Of a stretch of 64,000 nt of DNA, positions 44,537 through 53,056 are shown piece by piece. Source of the stretch: Chitinophaga pinensis. GTDB lineage: Bacteria > Pseudomonadota > Gammaproteobacteria > Burkholderiales > SG8-41. The first letter of the stretch is position 1. The number at the start of each line of letters is the position of its first letter. Both the position numbers and the translations under genes were made by a program. The notes under the pieces were generated by a model. That model saw nothing but the letters and a program-made list of their open reading frames with translations. It searched no databases and was not told the origin of the DNA. Location: positions 1-64,000 of the forward strand of contig CALQCM020000017.1 in NCBI GenBank assembly GCA_943329075.2, given 5' to 3'.

Positions 44537-45726
44537 AGCTGCTACAAGGCGTGCGCGTATTGGCAGTCGAGCAGTATGGCGCGGGACCCTTCGGTTCGTT
44601 GCAACTCGCCCAACTGGGCGCCGACGTGGTCAAGATCGAAAATCTGCGCGAGAAAGGCGACACCGGGCGGCATGTGCGACGTGACAGCGAGAAACTGCCC
44701 GACAATGATTCGCTATTTTTTCAGACCTTCAATCTCGGCAAACGCTCGATCCTGATTGACCTGCAAACCGCCGAAGGCCAGCGCATTCTTCGCGAGCTTG
44801 CACGCGACGCGGACGCCGTGATGAACAATCTGCGCGGTGACACGCAGGAGAAACTCGGGATCACCTACACGAAGCTGAAGGACGTCAACCCGCGTATTGT
44901 CTGCGTGCACCTCACAGCCTACGGCCGGCGCGGCTCGCGCAAGACCTGGCCCGGCTACGACTACCTTATGCAGAGCGAAGCAGGCTACCTGTCTGTGACC
45001 GGCGAGCCTGACAGCCCGCCGACACGCATGGGCCTTTCGATCGTCGACCAATCAGCTGGCGTGCAGGCCGCACTGGCGCTTGTCTCCGGCGTGCTCAACG
45101 CTCGTACGAACGGCATTGGTTGCGATCTCGACGTCAGCCTCTACTCGACGGCCATCGCCAATCTCAGCTATCTCGCAACCTGGTATATGAACCTCGGCCA
45201 TGTGCAGGGCCGCGAGCCGCGCTCGAGCCATCCGAACCTGACGCCTAGCCAGCTCTACCGAACCGCCGACGGTTGGCTATTCATCATGGGCAACAAGGAG
45301 AAATTCTGGCCGGTACTGCTTGAGGCCCTCGGTAATCCCGCCGAGTTGTGCGACGCGCGCTTTTCGACTTTCGACGGCCGCTTTAAGCACCGCGCTGAGA
45401 TCACGCAAAAGCTGGATGCCGTCTTCATGCAGCAGTCCACCGCTAACTGGGTGTCAAAACTTGCCGGTAAGCTGCCGATTTCGCCGGTCCTCGATATCGG
45501 ACAGGCGCTGGGGAACCCGTTCGCTGTGGAGATGGGCCGGCTCGGCACGGTCGAGCATGTGAGCGGCGCAGTCAAGGTGTTGGCGCCCGCCACTGAGATC
45601 AACGGCGCGCCCATCGCGCAGACCGCAGCACCGGCTGCCGGCGAGCACACCGACGCAATTCTTACCTCGATCGGCTACAGCGCCGAGCGCATTGGCGAGC
45701 TGCGCGCGAACAGCGTGGTGCGCTGA
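44533..45726 (+). CDS. CaiB/BaiF-family CoA-transferase
   Basis: The protein is 397 aa and overlaps the previous gene by ATGA. It is a Family III CoA-transferase: N-terminal GVRVLAVEQYGAGPFGSLQLAQ, LGADVVKIENLREKGD, and the catalytic Asp in GLSIVDQSAGVQAALAL near residue 173. CoA is moved from a donor thioester to a free carboxylate, the usual first step for activating an imported acid. The MaoC pair just upstream could then hydrate the product. Confidence 0.93.
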   Translation: MKLLQGVRVLAVEQYGAGPFGSLQLAQLGADVVKIENLREKGDTGRHVRRDSEKLPDNDSLFFQTFNLGKRSILIDLQTAEGQRILRELARDADAVMNNLRGDTQEKLGITYTKLKDVNPRIVCVHLTAYGRRGSRKTWPGYDYLMQSEAGYLSVTGEPDSPPTRMGLSIVDQSAGVQAALALVSGVLNARTNGIGCDLDVSLYSTAIANLSYLATWYMNLGHVQGREPRSSHPNLTPSQLYRTADGWLFIMGNKEKFWPVLLEALGNPAELCDARFSTFDGRFKHRAEITQKLDAVFMQQSTANWVSKLAGKLPISPVLDIGQALGNPFAVEMGRLGTVEHVSGAVKVLAPATEINGAPIAQTAAPAAGEHTDAILTSIGYSAERIGELRANSVVR

Positions 45727-46499
45727 TGGCGGTTGAGCCGCGCGGCGAAGACGGTATTCCGCTCTACGTCAAGGTCGCCGCCGACCTCGAGATAGGCATT
45801 CTCGGCGGCCGCCATAATGTCGGAGAACTGCTTCCGAACGAGGCACAGTTGCAGCAGCGCTACGGCGTAAGCCGCTTCACCATTCGCGAGGCACTGAGCC
45901 GGCTTCAGGCGAAAGGCGTGCTCGAAAAGCGTCACGGCGTCGGCACTCGTGTGGTGTCGGCGCCGCCGCAGCGGCGGATAGCCTACGCGGTCGACGGGCT
46001 CGATGCCCTCGCACAGTCCGCGCAGCAGGCGCGGCTCGACAAGATCGACAGCGAGCGACGGCGCTTGCGCCCGGACGAGGCCTGTGGGCTTGGTCTCGAC
46101 CGCACGCGCGCTTATCTGGTGATCCGTGCGCGCCGCGTGCTGGTTGGCGATCCGCACCACCAACTTGCCTTCGTCAAGGTCTACATACCGCTCGCCTATG
46201 CGGCGATTGCCGACGAAATCGGCCGCAGTTCCGAACTGGTAATCCGGCTGATCGAGAGTCGCTGCGGCGTCGTGGTCGACCGCATCCGGCAGGAAATCAC
46301 TGCGCCGAAGCTGAACCCAGTTCTGCGCCGCGAAATGCGCACGCTTGGCATCGCGGTATCCGAGCGGGCGCTGGTTGCACGCCGCGTTTACCTTGACAAG
46401 GGAGGTGCGCCGCTTGAATGCACCGAAAGCGTATTCATCGACCCCGATTTCACCTTCGTTACCACGCTGTCGCGCACGCTCGACAAAACGCGCGTCTGA
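45726..46499 (+). CDS. GntR-family transcriptional regulator (HutC/UTRA type)
   Basis: The protein is 257 aa and its ATG shares a base with the CaiB stop. The winged helix-turn-helix covers about residues 12-75 (NEAQLQQRYGVSRFTIREAL). The C-terminal region of about 165 residues fits a UTRA ligand domain, with FVKVYIPLAYAAIADEIG and GGAPLECTESVFIDPDF. It is most likely the local repressor of the MaoC-MaoC-CaiB-Bug set, made from the same transcript. Confidence 0.9.
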   Translation: MAVEPRGEDGIPLYVKVAADLEIGILGGRHNVGELLPNEAQLQQRYGVSRFTIREALSRLQAKGVLEKRHGVGTRVVSAPPQRRIAYAVDGLDALAQSAQQARLDKIDSERRRLRPDEACGLGLDRTRAYLVIRARRVLVGDPHHQLAFVKVYIPLAYAAIADEIGRSSELVIRLIESRCGVVVDRIRQEITAPKLNPVLRREMRTLGIAVSERALVARRVYLDKGGAPLECTESVFIDPDFTFVTTLSRTLDKTRV

Positions 46500-46528
46500 G
46501 CGCTGATAATCTGATCCGGAGTTCTGCC

Positions 46529-47524
46529 ATGTCTTGTTACAGAAACACGATACTCTGCATGCTTGCGCTACTCGCGGTGCAGGGGCCCGCCATCGCACAG
46601 GTCGCGCGCGACACCGCCGCCGATTACCCCAACAAGACGGTGCGGCTGGTGGTGCCGTTCACTCCGGGCGCCTCAAACGATATCACCTCACGCCTGATTG
46701 CGGGAAAGCTGGTGCAGGCGTGGGGACAGCAGATCGTGATCGACAACCGCGCCGGCGCTGGCGGTGCGGTTGGCGCTGAAACTGTCGCGCGGGCGACGCC
46801 TGACGGCTACACACTGCTCGCTTCTAACCCGGGGCCAAATGTCAACAATCCGGTCATGCTCAAGAAACCCGGTTACCACGTCGAGGATTTTTCCTCTGTT
46901 GTAATCTATGGCTACACCCCGCTAATCATCGCCGCCAATCCGTCGTTCAAGCCGCGCAACCCGCGCGAGCTCGCCGATTACCTGAAGGCAAATCCCGCCG
47001 CAGTCAGTTGGGGCTCAACCGGCACTGGCGGCAGTGCCCATATCGCGCTGGCATTGTTCCAGGTGGCCACCGGTGTTGACGTCATTCACGTCCCCTACAA
47101 GGGCGCCGCACCCGGTCTCAACGAACTGGTTGGCGGCATGATCCCGCTCTTTTACACGACACTGACATCGGCCGACGTGCATATTAAAAGTGGCCGCCTG
47201 CGGATTCTCGGCGTCGCGGCGCCCAAACGGTTGACACAACTTCCGGAGGCGCCAACACTCGCTGAATTCGGTATCAAAAACGCCGAAGCCATTAACTGGT
47301 TCGGACTCGCCGCGCCGGCGAAAACGCCGCGCGCGATCATCGACAAGCTGAATCGCGAGGTCAACCGAGTTATGGCCATGCCGGATGTCCGCGTACGCAT
47401 GGACCAACTTGGTGTTGAAACATTCGGCGGTTCGGCGAGCGATGCCGACGAATTTGTCCGCAAGGAAGTTGTGCGCTTGCGCCAACTTATGCAGACCGGA
47501 CTGATCGCGCCGATCGACGGTTAA
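46529..47524 (+). CDS. Bug-family receptor
   Basis: The protein is 331 aa from ATG 46529, with GGAG upstream; the start is 30 bases after the GntR gene. The signal ends at AIAQ and is followed by a short insert before DYPNKTVRLVVPF. The loop is FTPGASNDITSR and the hinge is HVPYKGAAPG. The end, LIAPIDG, lacks the usual IRAD. It closes the MaoC-CaiB-GntR operon and is followed by a clear terminator. Confidence 0.93.
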   Translation: MSCYRNTILCMLALLAVQGPAIAQVARDTAADYPNKTVRLVVPFTPGASNDITSRLIAGKLVQAWGQQIVIDNRAGAGGAVGAETVARATPDGYTLLASNPGPNVNNPVMLKKPGYHVEDFSSVVIYGYTPLIIAANPSFKPRNPRELADYLKANPAAVSWGSTGTGGSAHIALALFQVATGVDVIHVPYKGAAPGLNELVGGMIPLFYTTLTSADVHIKSGRLRILGVAAPKRLTQLPEAPTLAEFGIKNAEAINWFGLAAPAKTPRAIIDKLNREVNRVMAMPDVRVRMDQLGVETFGGSASDADEFVRKEVVRLRQLMQTGLIAPIDG

Positions 47525-47682
47525 ATTCAGTTTGCATGATTCGGTGAGGGTAATAATCGCGGTAACCGTCTCAGGGCGGGGGCCATATTGCAGTGCGTGG
47601 CGCCAAAGCAAACGGCGACGGTGCGATTCCTGATTTAGGGAGGCTCGCTAATGGAAGAATATGCTGCCTGGCTGCGGTAATG

Positions 47683-47713
47683 AAAAAGGCCACCTTGAAG
47701 GTGGCCTTTTTTT
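47683..47713. terminator. Intrinsic terminator, bidirectional
   Basis: A long stem AAAAAGGCCACCTT with its complement around a minimal loop is followed by a run of T on the plus strand and preceded by a run of A. It can end both the plus-strand Bug operon and the minus-strand Bug gene at 47744, which converge here. Confidence 0.9.
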
Positions 47714-47743
47714 CGGTGTTCCCGCCGGCTCCATCCAGCGACG

Positions 47744-48718
47744 CTAATCGATGCGTATATTCGCAGCCTTGGCGATTTTTACCATGCGCGCCATTTCTTC
47801 TCTTGTAAACGCATCTAACTGCTCCGGAGTGGTGGTCTTCGGCGTTGCACCTTGTGTTGCTAATTTTTCGACCATATCAGGTGCAGTTAGTGCCTGCGCG
47901 ACGTCTTTGGCAATCTTGTCTTTTATCTGCTTAGGCGTATTTGCAGCCGCAAAGAGTGCATAGAAGCCACCAAAGTCAAAACCAGGAAGGCCTGATTCGG
48001 CCATAGTAGGCAAATTTGGCATCGCAGGTGAACGGACTTTTGTGCTCAAGGCTATTCCTGTTAATTTTCCTGACTGAATAATAGTTATTACCGTTGAAAT
48101 TGGATTGAAAGCGTAGTGAATGTTGCCATCAGCGCCCATTGCGCTACCCATCGCATCTGGCGAACCTTTAAAGGGAACGTGAACGACATCTAAGCCGGCC
48201 GCGAGTTTGAACATTTCGCCAGTTAAGTGGGTTGCTGTTCCAACGCCGGATGACGCATAGTTGATCAATCCAGGCTTTGACTTAATTAAAACGATAAGTT
48301 CCTTCAAGGTTTTAACATTTAAGGAATTACTAGCCACTAGAATATTAGGTACGTCGCCAAGGTAGGTAATTCCAGAAAAATCTTTTGCCGTATCGTATGG
48401 CAACGAGCTCAAAATTGCTGGGTTAAGCGCGTGGCCATTCGAAACTACCATTAGGGTGTGCCCATCGGGAGGGGAGCGCTTTACTAGCTCAGCTGCAATG
48501 GATCCGCTAGCCCCGGGACGGTTTTCGGTAACTACGGGCTGCCCCCAGGTTTCGCTAAGTTTCTGCCCGATTGTGCGGGCGAGAAAATCAGTTCCACTGC
48601 CGGGAGTGAACCCAACCAAAATACGTACTTGCTTGTTTGGAAAATGATCTTGCGCGTGCGCTGAACTTACACCAAGAGCCAGAAAGGCAGCCAGCATCAA
48701 ACTATTATTATTAGACAT
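47744..48718 (-). CDS. Bug-family receptor (AT-rich codon use)
   Basis: The protein is 324 aa with GGGGGAAAG before ATG 48718. The signal ends at AHAQ, followed by HFPNKQVRILVGF. The loop is FTPGSGTDFLAR, with Ser replacing one Gly of PGG, and the hinge is HVPFKGSPDA. Its codons are clearly more AT-rich than in nearby genes, like the receptor at 23422, which suggests separate acquisition. No enzyme is next to it on its strand within 400 bases. Confidence 0.93.
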   Translation of the reverse strand: MSNNNSLMLAAFLALGVSSAHAQDHFPNKQVRILVGFTPGSGTDFLARTIGQKLSETWGQPVVTENRPGASGSIAAELVKRSPPDGHTLMVVSNGHALNPAILSSLPYDTAKDFSGITYLGDVPNILVASNSLNVKTLKELIVLIKSKPGLINYASSGVGTATHLTGEMFKLAAGLDVVHVPFKGSPDAMGSAMGADGNIHYAFNPISTVITIIQSGKLTGIALSTKVRSPAMPNLPTMAESGLPGFDFGGFYALFAAANTPKQIKDKIAKDVAQALTAPDMVEKLATQGATPKTTTPEQLDAFTREEMARMVKIAKAANIRID

Positions 48719-49157
48719 TGCTTTCCCCCGTTAAACACGTTAATTGAAGTGTAATGACCTATGCAGAAGGTGACCTGTTGCATTAAATAATTGACGAGTA
48801 TGGCCAGGCAAGTAGCTTTTTGTCGCTTTCAAAGCCCCTCATCAATTGAGCGCCGGGTGACAACTCTTTCGGCCCCCTGTTGATTTTTACAGGATTGTGA
48901 GCCAAGTTTTTATTGAATTCTGAACCACCCGATTCAATGTTTATTATGCATCATGTTGTGGATATTTTCTGACTCGCAGCTTATTTTTGGTTCAAATTGG
49001 GCTGTTTTTGTGGATGCCCGCCAAATTTTAAACTGAGTCTTGTGGGCTGAACTGCCCCTTGCTGGTTGTATCAGTAACTTTATCCTTTTGCCCTCATCGA
49101 ATGGCATTGATTTATAAATACGGGCGCTAGCTTCAAGTTCTACTCAGGTACTTGAAC
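48719..49157. other. Intergenic region with possible IS21-like terminal repeats
   Basis: No gene is supported in these 440 bases. At 48879-48927 two related units of about 22 bases follow each other (TTTTTACAGGATTGTGAGCCA and then TTTTTATTGAATTCTGAACCA). Repeated units of this kind occur at IS21-family ends, so it may be a scar of such an element; no istA or istB remnant is seen. Confidence 0.35.
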
Positions 49158-50444
49158 TTAATCCCACGGAAGGTGAAGGCGAGTCCAACGCGCCCACATC
49201 AGCAGATCGTCATCACCATCAAAGCGCCCGGCCAATTGTAAGCCTAGTGGAAGGCCATTCAGGCCATGCCCGAACGGCAGATTTACGCATGGCACGCCAA
49301 GGAGGGTCCAGATCCGATTGAAGATAGAGCTACCGTTAGTCTTGAGACCCAATGGCGCCTCATTCGGCCCGCTCAGCGTTAGTAAAAAATCATGGTCTTG
49401 CATCCGTGTTGAAAATTCACCGCGGCATTCATGGGCCAACTTCCGAGCGGCGTCATAAGTGGCGCGCGGAATTTGCCATCCCTCTTCGATTTTGGGCAGG
49501 AAAGTGCGGCTGATCAGGTCTGAATGATTGAAATATTCCCATGCTAGCGCACGTGCTGCTTCATAAAGCGCGATTGTGGAGTGCGCCTCATAGAGGCCAT
49601 CAGCCTTTGGCGACAGGCTTACATTACTTACAGAAGCACCTGCATTTGCAAGTAAGGCCGCGGCATGATCAAGGTTCTCACGCGACGCCAAATCAGCATC
49701 ATGCCAATGCGCCGTATGCACGACACCGATGCGTGGCATGCGGGTGGCGCTCTTGCCAATCTGCACAGCACGTCCTGAAATAACATGAAGCCCCAGCGCC
49801 ACATCCTCGACGCTGCGCGCAATCAGGCCAATGGTGTCGAGCGTTTCAGCCGAGAATTTGAGTCCCGCACGATTCATGGAGTTGAATGTCGGCTTGAGTC
49901 CGACGACTCCGCAGTAGGCGGCCGGTCGAATGGTCGAACCGCCGGTTTGAGTACCAATCGCAAGCGGCATCATGTAATCCGCGACCCCGGCGGCCGAGCC
50001 GCTCGACGAGCCGCCGGGGGTGTGCGCCGGATTGTGCGGATTGCGGGTTTGCGCCGGGTGAATATTGGCGAATTCAGTGGTGACGGTCTTGCCGAGAATT
50101 ACGCAACCGGCCTCGCGCAGCAGCGCAACGCAGCCTGCGTCCGCCCTAGGTCGGTGTCCGCGGTAGATCGGCGAACCGTATTCGCTCGGCATGTCCGCTG
50201 TATCAAGCACGTCCTTGATGCCGACAGGCACGCCGTGCAGCGCGCTGCGCGGCGATTGCAGGTCACAGGCACGCGCCTGCGCAAGAGCCAGTTCGGCATC
50301 GAGAAAGGTCCACGCCCGCACCTGCGGTTCGCGTGCGCTGATGCGTTCAAGACAGGAGCGAACCAGCGCTTCGCTGGTGAGTTCACCTCGCGCGATGCGT
50401 TGCGCGGCTTCGACTGCATGGAGTTCGCAGGGTTCTTGCGACAT
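49158..50444 (-). CDS. Amidase signature family hydrolase
   Basis: The protein is 428 aa from ATG 50444; the ORF continues upstream to 50615 without support. The Lys-Ser(cis)-Ser triad is visible: Lys77 in VPVGIKDVLD, Ser146 in PGGSSSGSAAG and Ser170 in TQTGGSTIRPA, the normal 24-residue spacing between serines. Amide or ester hydrolysis in the cytoplasm is expected; the family does not reveal the substrate. It lies on the same strand as the Bug gene at 47744 but 440 bases away. Confidence 0.92.
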   Translation of the reverse strand: MSQEPCELHAVEAAQRIARGELTSEALVRSCLERISAREPQVRAWTFLDAELALAQARACDLQSPRSALHGVPVGIKDVLDTADMPSEYGSPIYRGHRPRADAGCVALLREAGCVILGKTVTTEFANIHPAQTRNPHNPAHTPGGSSSGSAAGVADYMMPLAIGTQTGGSTIRPAAYCGVVGLKPTFNSMNRAGLKFSAETLDTIGLIARSVEDVALGLHVISGRAVQIGKSATRMPRIGVVHTAHWHDADLASRENLDHAAALLANAGASVSNVSLSPKADGLYEAHSTIALYEAARALAWEYFNHSDLISRTFLPKIEEGWQIPRATYDAARKLAHECRGEFSTRMQDHDFLLTLSGPNEAPLGLKTNGSSIFNRIWTLLGVPCVNLPFGHGLNGLPLGLQLAGRFDGDDDLLMWARWTRLHLPWD

Positions 50445-50541
50445 GATGATGGTTTGCCTCGCTTCGAAACGAACGACGCCTATTGTATATGGGCGTGCTA
50501 CGCAAAGCCTATTCAGCGTTATCCCCGCAGGAGGAAAATCG

Positions 50542-50676
50542 ATAAAACAGAAAATCGGGTTCGTCGGCGTTGGTCTCAAGGTTACACCCCTTGCGCGGCA
50601 TTTTATCGGCGCCAACTATCCCGTCGTCGTCCACGATGTCGGTCTGGCGAAAGTTGACGCCATTGTGCTTTGCTAG
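50542..50676 (+). pseudogene. 3-hydroxyisobutyrate dehydrogenase-like N-terminal fragment
   Basis: A good ribosome site (CAGGAGGAAAATCG) precedes ATA, where ATG is expected, and the frame reads KIGFVGVGLKVTPLARHF ... VVVHDVGLAKVD, the NAD-binding N-terminus of the 3-hydroxyisobutyrate / 6-phosphogluconate dehydrogenase family (usual form GxGxMGxPMAxN). It stops after 44 codons, where a fragment of another gene begins. The start mutation and the truncation make it inactive. Confidence 0.8.
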
Positions 50677-51025
50677 CCGAGCGGCATCATCACCGGGAAC
50701 GCGTGCATCGGCAGGTTCGATGGTTCAAAACACCAGCAGTATCCGCTGATATCAACAACACCAGACTGCACTCCCTTAATTACGTCGCTTGGCTTCACGA
50801 TCGAGCCGCCGTAGGTCGCGATGAATTCGACCTTGTGCCTCGCGCGTACGGCGACGCGCCTGATCACCCGGCACGAAAAGGGTGCTGACCAGGTTGATCC
50901 AGGTGGCGACATCGTGGATGTCCCGAGGCGATGGTCAGTTTGAGGTCTTCGGCGGAGAGGCCGCGTTGGTTGTGCTGCCGAAAATAAAAAAATGCACATG
51001 CCAGTCCGAATCTTTTGATGCTCAT
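50677..51025 (-). pseudogene. TRAP DctP-like receptor, frameshifted and truncated
   Basis: The minus-strand remnant starts at ATG 51025 (MSIKRFGLACAFF), runs through AEDLKLTIASGHP, shifts frame to DVATWINLVSTLFVPG, and shifts again to KVEFIATYGGSIVKPSDVI, then GYCWCFEPSNLPMHAFPVMMP. These are three consecutive pieces of one DctP-like solute receptor. The sequence ends abruptly at the other fragment (50542-50676), so about two thirds of the gene is gone. Confidence 0.75.
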
Positions 51026-51099
51026 GCCAACCCTCGAGATTTGACAGGAACGAACGGTTGTTTTTGGTGTGGTATTCTCTTACCTCAGCCATTGCAATC

Positions 51100-52188
51100 A
51101 TGCCGCTGGCTTTCTCGACTGGTGCCACGTTGCGACAAGCGTCCCGCTGCATTCCCGTCTCCATCCTCACGGGTTTCCTCGGCAGCGGCAAGACGACTTT
51201 GCTCTGCCAACTGCTGACGCATCCCCAAATGCGCAGCACGGCGGTGCTCGTCAATGAGTTTGGCGACATCGGTATCGACGACCTGCTGCTCAAACAGATC
51301 GCGCCCAACGTTGTGCTGCTCGAATCCGGCTGCATTTGCTGCACCATTGGCGACGATCTGGCCTCCAGCCTGCTACAGTTGCTCGGCCAGCGTGAAGCGG
51401 GGGAGGTTCCGGAATTCGACCGAGTGATCATCGAAACGACGGGATTGGCCGATCCTGCCCCCGTTTTGCAGGGTTTCATGGGGCCAACCTTGATGGCGAC
51501 GCCTTTCAGGATGGCCGGCGTGATCACAACGGTCGATGCAATCCACGGCAGCAGCCAACTCGACACGCATGCGGAATCGATCAAGCAGGCGGCGATCGCC
51601 GATCGGCTGGTGATCACGAAGTCGGACCTCGCAGCTGAAACATCAGTGCAGAACCTAATCAAACGGCTGCAGCGTATCAATCCGACAGCGCAAATCTACC
51701 AAGTCGCCAACGGTTGCATCGAACCGGGAAAACTGCTCGATACAGGCCTGTGGAATCCGCAAACCAAGGGCATCGACATTCCGCGCTGGCTCAACGACCA
51801 CGCACTGGGCAGCCCGGGTTATTTGCGCTCCGCGGTGCAGGGCTCACTATCGGCAACGTCCCATCATGACGACAACATCGATACATTTTTCCTAACATGG
51901 GACGCACCCGTGCGCTATACCGAATTCGCCGACTGCCTTGACCGTATGCTCGCCACGCACGGCGAGCGATTACTGCGCGTCAAGGGCATACTTAATATTG
52001 AAGGCGCGTCAGCACCAGTGGTGGTGCATGGCGTGCAGAAAATGTTCCATCCGCCGGTGCAACTACCGGCGTGGCCCGACGCCACGCGCGGCTCGAAGCT
52101 TGTTTTCATCACGCAGAACCTGTCGCGCTCGATCATCGAAAACTTTTTGGCTGCAATTGTGCGGGCACCGGTGCCGCCACGGCACTAG
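51100..52188 (+). CDS. CobW/COG0523-family G3E GTPase
   Basis: The protein is 362 aa from ATG 51100. The P-loop is GFLGSGKTT at residues 25-33, the metal-binding motif is GCICCTIG with CxCC at 78-81, ETTGLADPAPVL follows as the Walker B and switch region, and TKSDLA is the NKxD-type base motif. These proteins are metal chaperones that insert zinc, cobalt or other metals into target enzymes. A CobW_C domain follows (DNIDTFFLTWDAPV onward). The target could be one of the metal-dependent hydrolases next to it, such as the dihydropyrimidinase-like enzyme. Confidence 0.92.
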   Translation: MPLAFSTGATLRQASRCIPVSILTGFLGSGKTTLLCQLLTHPQMRSTAVLVNEFGDIGIDDLLLKQIAPNVVLLESGCICCTIGDDLASSLLQLLGQREAGEVPEFDRVIIETTGLADPAPVLQGFMGPTLMATPFRMAGVITTVDAIHGSSQLDTHAESIKQAAIADRLVITKSDLAAETSVQNLIKRLQRINPTAQIYQVANGCIEPGKLLDTGLWNPQTKGIDIPRWLNDHALGSPGYLRSAVQGSLSATSHHDDNIDTFFLTWDAPVRYTEFADCLDRMLATHGERLLRVKGILNIEGASAPVVVHGVQKMFHPPVQLPAWPDATRGSKLVFITQNLSRSIIENFLAAIVRAPVPPRH

Positions 52189-52201
52189 CGCCACGGCAAG
52201 G

Positions 52202-53008
52202 TCAGAACGGCAGATCAGTGCCGTCACGCATTTCAAATAGCGCCGGCGGCGGCACCAGAAATTCACCATCTGGGTTGTGGTCGTCGCGCCGCGCCGCGCT
52301 TGAGGCAAGCACGCAATCCACCGCCATCGGAGTGCCGATGTCGTAGGCGGCTGCGCACAGGCAGCCGGACCACTTCGGGTGCGTCATCGCATCGATCGGG
52401 CGGTGCGCCAGATCGGACAAACGCCGGGCGTCGATGCAGCGTGCGGGACTGCTAGCCGGCACGAGGTTATCCGGTTGCGAGCAGAGCGTCATCCGCATAC
52501 CACAATCGCGTGCGATTTCCGCCATCTCTTTTATGCCTGCGCGCGTGTCGCCATCGATTGCACCTACGCCCGGCAGGCCCGTTGAAACGGTAACCTCGTC
52601 GGTGGCGCCGCGCAGCTTGTTCGCGATGGCAGCGAAGTTGTGCAGCTGTGTTTTCTGCGGGAGGGCTGCGGCGCCGGCCGGTGCATAGCGCCAGACCGCG
52701 CAGCGCGGTCCGTAAGCCGCCTCCAGCGCGTGCATGCTGCGCACCGCGTTGTCCGAGTCTGTACCGATGCTGTATTGAACGACGAAGGCAAAATCCCGCC
52801 GGTAGATTTCCTTGAGCGCATCGAGAAAAGGGGTGGCATCCTTGGTCCAGAAAACGAAACCGTCGACGGCGTCGCGAGTCAGTTCGACACGGTGAAACTG
52901 CAGGCCGTTGGAATCGAAGGTGCGACAGAAGCCCGCGTCGAGGCGCCGCATGAACCAGCGCCCGTAGAACGCAGGTATGTCGTCGCTGTAACTGGCCGAG
53001 ACGATCAA
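52202..53008 (-). CDS. DUF1848-like protein
   Basis: The protein is 268 aa with no signal peptide. The opening IVSASYSDDIPAFYGRWF and the segment DAVDGFVFWTKDATPFLD are characteristic of DUF1848 (usual start: ISASRRTDIPAFY). The C-terminal cysteine cluster, C-x-C near SGCLCAAAYDIG, fits the metal or iron-sulfur site proposed for the family. Function is unknown. It overlaps nothing and lies just upstream, on the same strand, of nothing related; the CobW gene faces it with a 13-base gap. Confidence 0.75.
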   Translation of the reverse strand: MIVSASYSDDIPAFYGRWFMRRLDAGFCRTFDSNGLQFHRVELTRDAVDGFVFWTKDATPFLDALKEIYRRDFAFVVQYSIGTDSDNAVRSMHALEAAYGPRCAVWRYAPAGAAALPQKTQLHNFAAIANKLRGATDEVTVSTGLPGVGAIDGDTRAGIKEMAEIARDCGMRMTLCSQPDNLVPASSPARCIDARRLSDLAHRPIDAMTHPKWSGCLCAAAYDIGTPMAVDCVLASSAARRDDHNPDGEFLVPPPALFEMRDGTDLPF

Positions 53009-53056
53009 TGCGGCAGGCTCCCCCGGATCGGTGCCACGCGCGCCCGACTAGCGCCG

